This document shows, one piece after another, positions 59,931 through 64,000 of a DNA stretch of 64,000 bases (positions are counted from its first letter, which is position 1; each line of letters starts with the position of its first letter). Origin of the DNA: Methanolinea mesophila. Its GTDB lineage: Archaea > Halobacteriota > Methanomicrobia > Methanomicrobiales > Methanospirillaceae. The stretch spans positions 1,679,529-1,743,528 of the forward strand of contig NZ_JAGGKR010000001.1 in NCBI RefSeq assembly GCF_017873855.1. Direction: 5' to 3'. The translations under genes were made by a program, and so were the position numbers. A model generated the notes under the pieces. That model saw only the letters and a program-made list of their open reading frames with translations, made no database searches and was not told the origin of the DNA.

Positions 59931-60078
59931 ATTGAGGTCCCGGTGGGAATTTCAGCAGGGCACGTCCCGTCTCGCCGATAATTTATATTCTCAGGGTCCA
60001 TAGTCAGTGCAGCCTGCTCCTTGGCGGGTCGGAATGAGAGACCGGGGAGTACCGGGTCGGGGGAGAGTGGATTGGAGG

Positions 60079-62838
60079 ATGGACGAGGACCTGCGAGGAA
60101 ATGAACGGATCTCCTGGCATTCGCGCCCCATCGAAGAGGTTTATGAGCGTCTCTGCACCGGGCCTTCGGGGCTGTCGGAAGATGAGGCAGAAAAACGGCT
60201 GGAACAGTACGGCCCCAACGTCCTCCCCGCGAAGAAGCCCCCGGGTGTCCTGATCCTCTTCCTCCGCCAATTCAAAAGCCCGCTAATCTATATTCTCCTG
60301 ATAGCCGCCGTAATATCCTATCTGCTGCAGGATGTCAAGGACGCGGCATTTATCCTCCTGGTAGTAATGCTCAATGCCGCTATCGGACTTGTGCAGGAGT
60401 GGAAAGCCGAACAGAGCGCACACAAGCTCGAGAAGCTCCTGCACATCACGGCACAGGTCCATCGAGCCGGGCACGACCGGCGGGTTGACGCCACCCTGCT
60501 GGTCCCGGGCGACCTGGTCTCCCTGGAATCGGGCGACCGGGTACCGGCAGACCTGCGCCTTACCCATTCCGCCCACCTTTCGGTCGACGAGTCGATTCTC
60601 ACGGGTGAATCGATAACGGTGGAGAAGTCCCTTCCGGTCCTGCCCGGATCGACACCCCTCCCGCAAAGGTCCAACATGGTCTTTGGCGGGACCACAGTCA
60701 CCAGCGGGCGAGGGGCAGGGGTTGTCACCGCTACCGGAATGCAGAGCGAGGTAGGGGCTATCGCCGAAGCCGTCGCCACCACCGAAGCTGCGAAACCGCC
60801 ATTGATCGCCAGGATGGAACGGTTTTCCCTCCGGATAGGACTACTCGTGGTGGGCGCGAGTGTCCTGATGGCTGCGATATCCCTCTCTCGTGGAGCCCCT
60901 CTCGCGGAAGTGTTCTTTCTCGCGGTAGCGCTGGCAGTGTCGGCGATCCCTGAAGGACTTCCCGTAGCCATTACCGTAGCCCTCTCCATAGGCGCTTCAC
61001 GGATGGCGGAACGAAACGTCATAATTCGCCGGCTCGCCGCGGTCGAGAGCCTGGGAAGCTGCACGATGATCGCCACGGATAAGACCGGGACCCTCACTGT
61101 GAATCAGCAGACGGTTACCAGGATAATTCTCCCCACGGGTTCGGAATTTTCAGTCACCGGTACGGGATATTCGGGATCCGGATCAATCCTCTCCCCCGAG
61201 TCGGCGCCTCCCGGAGAAGAGGACCTGGAACGGATAAAGAAAATGGCGCGAGCAGCGGCGATCTGCAACGAGGGAAGTCTGTACTCTGAGGGAGACCGCT
61301 GGATCTCCTCCGGCGATGCGATGGATGTGGCGCTCCTCGCGTACGGGTATAAAGCCGGGATCGAACCCGACCGGGTACGGGGCGATCTCCAGATTCTTCA
61401 CGAAATTCCCTATGAACCGGAACGACGGTACCAGGCTGTATACTTCCGTGAGGACGGGCAGGTCAGGATCGCGGTAAAGGGGGCGGTAGAGACGCTTATT
61501 CCGTATTGCGTATCATCCGGAGGGAAGGAGTGGGATGCTCCCCGCGATACCGCGACCGTCGAGGTCTTGCACCGATCCCTTACCCGCCAGGGATTCCGGG
61601 TGCTGGCGGTTGCGGAGGGCACTCTTCCGGAACTTCCCCCGGAACCACTGGAACTCGAGGTCGTCCGTCCGCCACTCACCCTGCTGGGGCTCGCGGGGTT
61701 TATCGATCCTCTCAGGCCGGATGTCCCCGATGCGGTCAAGCGGTGCAGGAACGCGGGGATCGAAGTGGCGATGATCACCGGGGATCATCCCGATACCGCG
61801 CTTGCTATCGCCAAAAAACTGGAGATCGCCGACGACGAGGGGCGGGTGGTGACCGGTACAGACCTTGATTCCCTCGGTTCATCGGATATCCCCGAATTCC
61901 TCCGTAAGGTCGATGAAGGCCGGGTTTTTGCCCGGGTGAGCCCGCTGCAGAAACTCCAGATCGTAAACGCCATGATCAGGAACGGCCATTTCGTCGCGGT
62001 TACCGGGGACGGGGTGAACGATGCCCCAGCGCTCCGGAGAGCGAATATCGGGGTGGCGATGGGCAGCGGGAGCGATGTGGCGAAAGACACCTCTTCCATG
62101 ATCGTGACCGACGATGATTTCTCATCGATCGTATCCGGAATCGAAGAAGGGCGCTTTGCCTACGACAACATAAGGAAGGTGACCTATCTTCTCATCTCCA
62201 CAGGGTTTGCAGAGATCATTCTCTTTACGCTCGCACTCCTGTTCGGGCTCCCCCTCCCTCTCTTCGCCGTACAGTTGCTCTGGCTGAACCTTGTGACCAA
62301 CGGGATACAGGACGTTGCGCTCGCGTTCGAGAAAGGAGAACCCGAGACCATGTCCCGGCCGCCCAGGAGACCTGACGAGGGGGTATTCAATCGCCTCATG
62401 GTCCGGCAGACGGTCCTTTCCGGGATGGTGATCGGAATCATCGCGTTCTCCACGTGGTTCTGGCTGCTCCACGAAGGATGGGACGAAGCATTGGCAAGGA
62501 GCATGCTGGTGCTGCTCATGGTGCTCCTTGAAAACTTCCATGCCCTGAATTGCAGGTCGGAGTACCGGTCTCTCTTCAGCATTCCGCTCCGGAACAATTA
62601 CCTCCTCATAGGCGGGATCGTCATGGCACAGGCGGTACAGATCGCAGCGATGAATATCCCTTTTATGCAGGAGGTACTCCAGATCGGCCCGGTCTCACTC
62701 GCTGACTGGGCCGTTTTCCTAACCCTTGCCTCCCTGGTCCTGGTGGTGATGGAGATTTTCAAGTGGAACATGAGAAGACAGGGACATCCGGGGAGCGGCA
62801 GGCAGGACGGAGACAGGCCGTCGGCTCCTGGGATCTAG
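60079..62838 (+). CDS. P-type cation-transporting ATPase (P2-like)
   Basis: A 919-residue ion pump. N-terminal cation ATPase domain with EEVYERLCTGPSGLSEDEAEKRLEQYGPNVLP; actuator motif LTGES (about residue 177); membrane motif PEGLP (from residue 291), typical of P2A Ca2+ or P2D-like pumps; phosphorylation site D334 in DKTGT; hinge GDGVNDAPAL; and ten hydrophobic segments including a C-terminal cation ATPase domain. It probably exports Ca2+, Na+ or another cation. ATG 60079 fits the family start; GTG 60067 and ATG 60034 (longer frame from 60007) are possible but their extra residues are not conserved. Confidence 0.92.
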   Translation: MDEDLRGNERISWHSRPIEEVYERLCTGPSGLSEDEAEKRLEQYGPNVLPAKKPPGVLILFLRQFKSPLIYILLIAAVISYLLQDVKDAAFILLVVMLNAAIGLVQEWKAEQSAHKLEKLLHITAQVHRAGHDRRVDATLLVPGDLVSLESGDRVPADLRLTHSAHLSVDESILTGESITVEKSLPVLPGSTPLPQRSNMVFGGTTVTSGRGAGVVTATGMQSEVGAIAEAVATTEAAKPPLIARMERFSLRIGLLVVGASVLMAAISLSRGAPLAEVFFLAVALAVSAIPEGLPVAITVALSIGASRMAERNVIIRRLAAVESLGSCTMIATDKTGTLTVNQQTVTRIILPTGSEFSVTGTGYSGSGSILSPESAPPGEEDLERIKKMARAAAICNEGSLYSEGDRWISSGDAMDVALLAYGYKAGIEPDRVRGDLQILHEIPYEPERRYQAVYFREDGQVRIAVKGAVETLIPYCVSSGGKEWDAPRDTATVEVLHRSLTRQGFRVLAVAEGTLPELPPEPLELEVVRPPLTLLGLAGFIDPLRPDVPDAVKRCRNAGIEVAMITGDHPDTALAIAKKLEIADDEGRVVTGTDLDSLGSSDIPEFLRKVDEGRVFARVSPLQKLQIVNAMIRNGHFVAVTGDGVNDAPALRRANIGVAMGSGSDVAKDTSSMIVTDDDFSSIVSGIEEGRFAYDNIRKVTYLLISTGFAEIILFTLALLFGLPLPLFAVQLLWLNLVTNGIQDVALAFEKGEPETMSRPPRRPDEGVFNRLMVRQTVLSGMVIGIIAFSTWFWLLHEGWDEALARSMLVLLMVLLENFHALNCRSEYRSLFSIPLRNNYLLIGGIVMAQAVQIAAMNIPFMQEVLQIGPVSLADWAVFLTLASLVLVVMEIFKWNMRRQGHPGSGRQDGDRPSAPGI

Positions 62839-62898
62839 CCTGATCCTTGTCATCAGGTACCAGAAAGGACTTTTACCCTTCTTTACCCACCAACCATC

Positions 62899-63234
62899 AT
62901 GGCGAAAGGTAACTTCTGGCTCGGGGCACTCGTCGGGTTCATCGTTATGATAATCCTGAATTTTCTCCCTGTCCTGGGCCCTATCATCGGGGGTTTCGTT
63001 GCCGGGATCATCGCCCGTGGAGGATGGTGGAACGGGGCGAAGGCAGGGTTCGTCGCCGGCATCTTCGGTGCGATCGTGCTCGGTATCATCTTTACCGTGG
63101 GCGGGATGATCTTTCTCGGCATCTTTGGTTTCCTGGGGGGGCTTGGGCTATTGGTGATATTTATCGCCCTGGCTCTCTACAGCGCTCTCCTGGGACTGGT
63201 CGGCGGGGCACTCGGCGGACTGATCGCGAAGTAA
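62899..63234 (+). CDS. DUF5518 membrane protein
   Basis: A 111-residue glycine-rich membrane protein with three to four hydrophobic segments, starting MAKGNFWLGALVGFIVMIIL and containing GGFVAGIIARGGWWNGAKAGFVAGIFGAIVLG (quoted in parts), the DUF5518 pattern. The family is common in halophilic and methanogenic archaea; its function is unknown. A TATA-like CTTTTACC lies about 25 bases upstream and no Shine-Dalgarno is seen, so the message may be leaderless. Confidence 0.82.
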   Translation: MAKGNFWLGALVGFIVMIILNFLPVLGPIIGGFVAGIIARGGWWNGAKAGFVAGIFGAIVLGIIFTVGGMIFLGIFGFLGGLGLLVIFIALALYSALLGLVGGALGGLIAK

Positions 63235-63441
63235 ATTGGTATATCATTTTTTTTGGCGATACTCACTATCGCCTGATTCTAATGTTAATCCCCGGAGACG
63301 GGACCCTGACACAGGGATTCACGGGACCCGATAGTCGGGCTTGGTGAACGGATGGCGGGACATCGAATCCGGTACCGGGCTCCCGGCCGCCTTTCCGGAT
63401 CTGGCAAGGCCGTTCTCATATCGGGGAAATTCCGCGATATT

Positions 63442-64000
63442 TCAGCGATTGAGCCAATGAAACGCCTTTTCCACGAATTGTTTCGCATCCTGTCCGATAC
63501 AATCGCCGTGGGCGATGATCAGTCTGTCAAAGTCCCAGGAAAGTAGTTTCTCCAGAGATTTCCTGGCTGCATTCCGGTTGATAAAGGATAGCCTGATGTC
63601 GAGCGGGACGCCGCCGTGCGGTTCTGCGACGCCTGCCATTCTGATCAATGCGTTGCGAAAGGGGCTGCCCTTCACCAGGGGATGAACCTGAATGAGATCA
63701 TCCAGGATGACCGTGTGCGATTTTTTATGAAAGAAGAAGATTTCCTCGATGAGAGGGTTGCCCCTGAACGCACACTGATCGATATCATCCGACCAGCCGG
63801 AACCCGGTATGTCCCCCAGGATTCCGGTCACGGGAAAGGACCCTTTTTTCAAGGTGAACGGGGTGGGCCGTGGAACCCACAACTCCGCCCCGGGAAACAG
63901 GGTATGCCATTCGTCCAACCGCCAGACGTGCCTCGGGGTTGCTGCAATGAGATAACGGACCGCTCCCAGACCGGTGATTCGTTCGAGCATATCAAATGGC
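63442..64000 (-). CDS. DUF4336 metallo-beta-lactamase-fold protein, partial
   Basis: The window's right edge cuts off the N-terminus: the reading frame stays open through 64000. What is visible reads ...PFDMLERITGLGAVRYLIAATPRHVWRLDEW, then PGAELWVPRPT, EEIFFFHKKSHTVILDDLIQVH and the C-terminal FDRLIIAHGDCIGQDAKQF. This fits DUF4336 proteins, small metallo-beta-lactamase-like hydrolases of unknown substrate; the first 50 or so residues, which carry the start of the fold, are missing. The apparent ATG at 63990 is internal. Confidence 0.82.
   Translation of the reverse strand, partial: PFDMLERITGLGAVRYLIAATPRHVWRLDEWHTLFPGAELWVPRPTPFTLKKGSFPVTGILGDIPGSGWSDDIDQCAFRGNPLIEEIFFFHKKSHTVILDDLIQVHPLVKGSPFRNALIRMAGVAEPHGGVPLDIRLSFINRNAARKSLEKLLSWDFDRLIIAHGDCIGQDAKQFVEKAFHWLNR

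Noticed and set aside
1-64000. tRNA, rRNA, CRISPR arrays, insertion sequences or prophage
   Set aside because: I looked for tRNA arms in the intergenic regions, regularly spaced short repeats, transposases and integrases and found none that I could support.

Overview
This 64 kb window looks like chromosome of a hydrogenotrophic, formate-using methanogenic archaeon, most likely of the order Methanomicrobiales (Methanoregula/Methanosphaerula/Methanolinea-like; species not determinable by eye). The reasons are an F420-type formate dehydrogenase pair (FdhAB), a DUF3821 surface protein, DUF4013, DUF5518 and PEGA proteins, archaeal PAS-rich sensor kinases, Isf-type iron-sulfur flavoproteins, a rubrerythrin/desulforedoxin oxygen defence set, and archaeal TATA promoters with GGAGGTGATC-like Shine-Dalgarno sites. 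GC content is high in genes and intergenic regions are AT rich. I saw no rRNA, tRNA, CRISPR array, transposase or prophage.

Layout. 0.4-3.6 kb: fdhA-fdhB behind a long AT-rich leader with inverted repeats. 3.7-6.4 kb: small proteins (VOC protein, membrane protein, Ser/Gln-rich lipoprotein). 6.7-17.6 kb: one long minus-strand glycogen operon (glgP, malQ, GH57-DUF3536, glgB, glycosyltransferase, GH57-like protein), with several overlapping genes. 17.9-27.8 kb: a PAS histidine kinase, PAP2 phosphatase, RNB exoribonuclease, two YkgJ cysteine-cluster proteins and several small hypotheticals. 27.8-28.3 kb: a non-coding tandem repeat with a conserved hairpin. 28.3-31.7 kb: OFA-type transporter and AMP-forming acetyl-CoA synthetase. 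33.3-36.9 kb: argC-CBS-argJ-argB. 36.9-40.3 kb: thioredoxin/CcdA fusion, META lipoprotein, chorismate mutase, M50 protease. 40.4-43.4 kb: cobalt/nickel ECF importer cbiMNQO. 43.4-47.7 kb: two Isf flavoproteins and a large DUF3821 surface protein.

The most notable locus is at 47.7-50.7 kb. Minus-strand hgcC-hgcA-hgcB encodes the mercury methylation pair (HgcA with the cap-helix motif NVWCAAGK and five membrane helices; HgcB with two 4Fe-4S motifs and vicinal C-terminal cysteines) preceded by an AbrB-type HgcC-like protein. A 54-residue cysteine-rich zinc-ribbon gene follows. The locus is divergent from a DUF2178/HTH pair across an intergenic region with several palindromes. The sequence therefore predicts a mercury-methylating methanogen.

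51-64 kb: a response-regulator/PAS protein; an oxidative-stress group (desulforedoxin of only 42 residues, a cysteine-less CMD protein, peroxiredoxin, and further along rubrerythrin and a glutaredoxin-thioredoxin reductase fusion); RadC; an orphan DNA methyltransferase; a polyprenol-kinase-like protein; a P-type cation ATPase; DUF5518; and a DUF4336 gene cut by the window edge. Together the genes describe formate/CO2 metabolism, carbon storage, acetate activation, corrinoid metal supply (cobalt import could feed the corrinoid HgcA as well as methanogenesis) and defence against oxygen.
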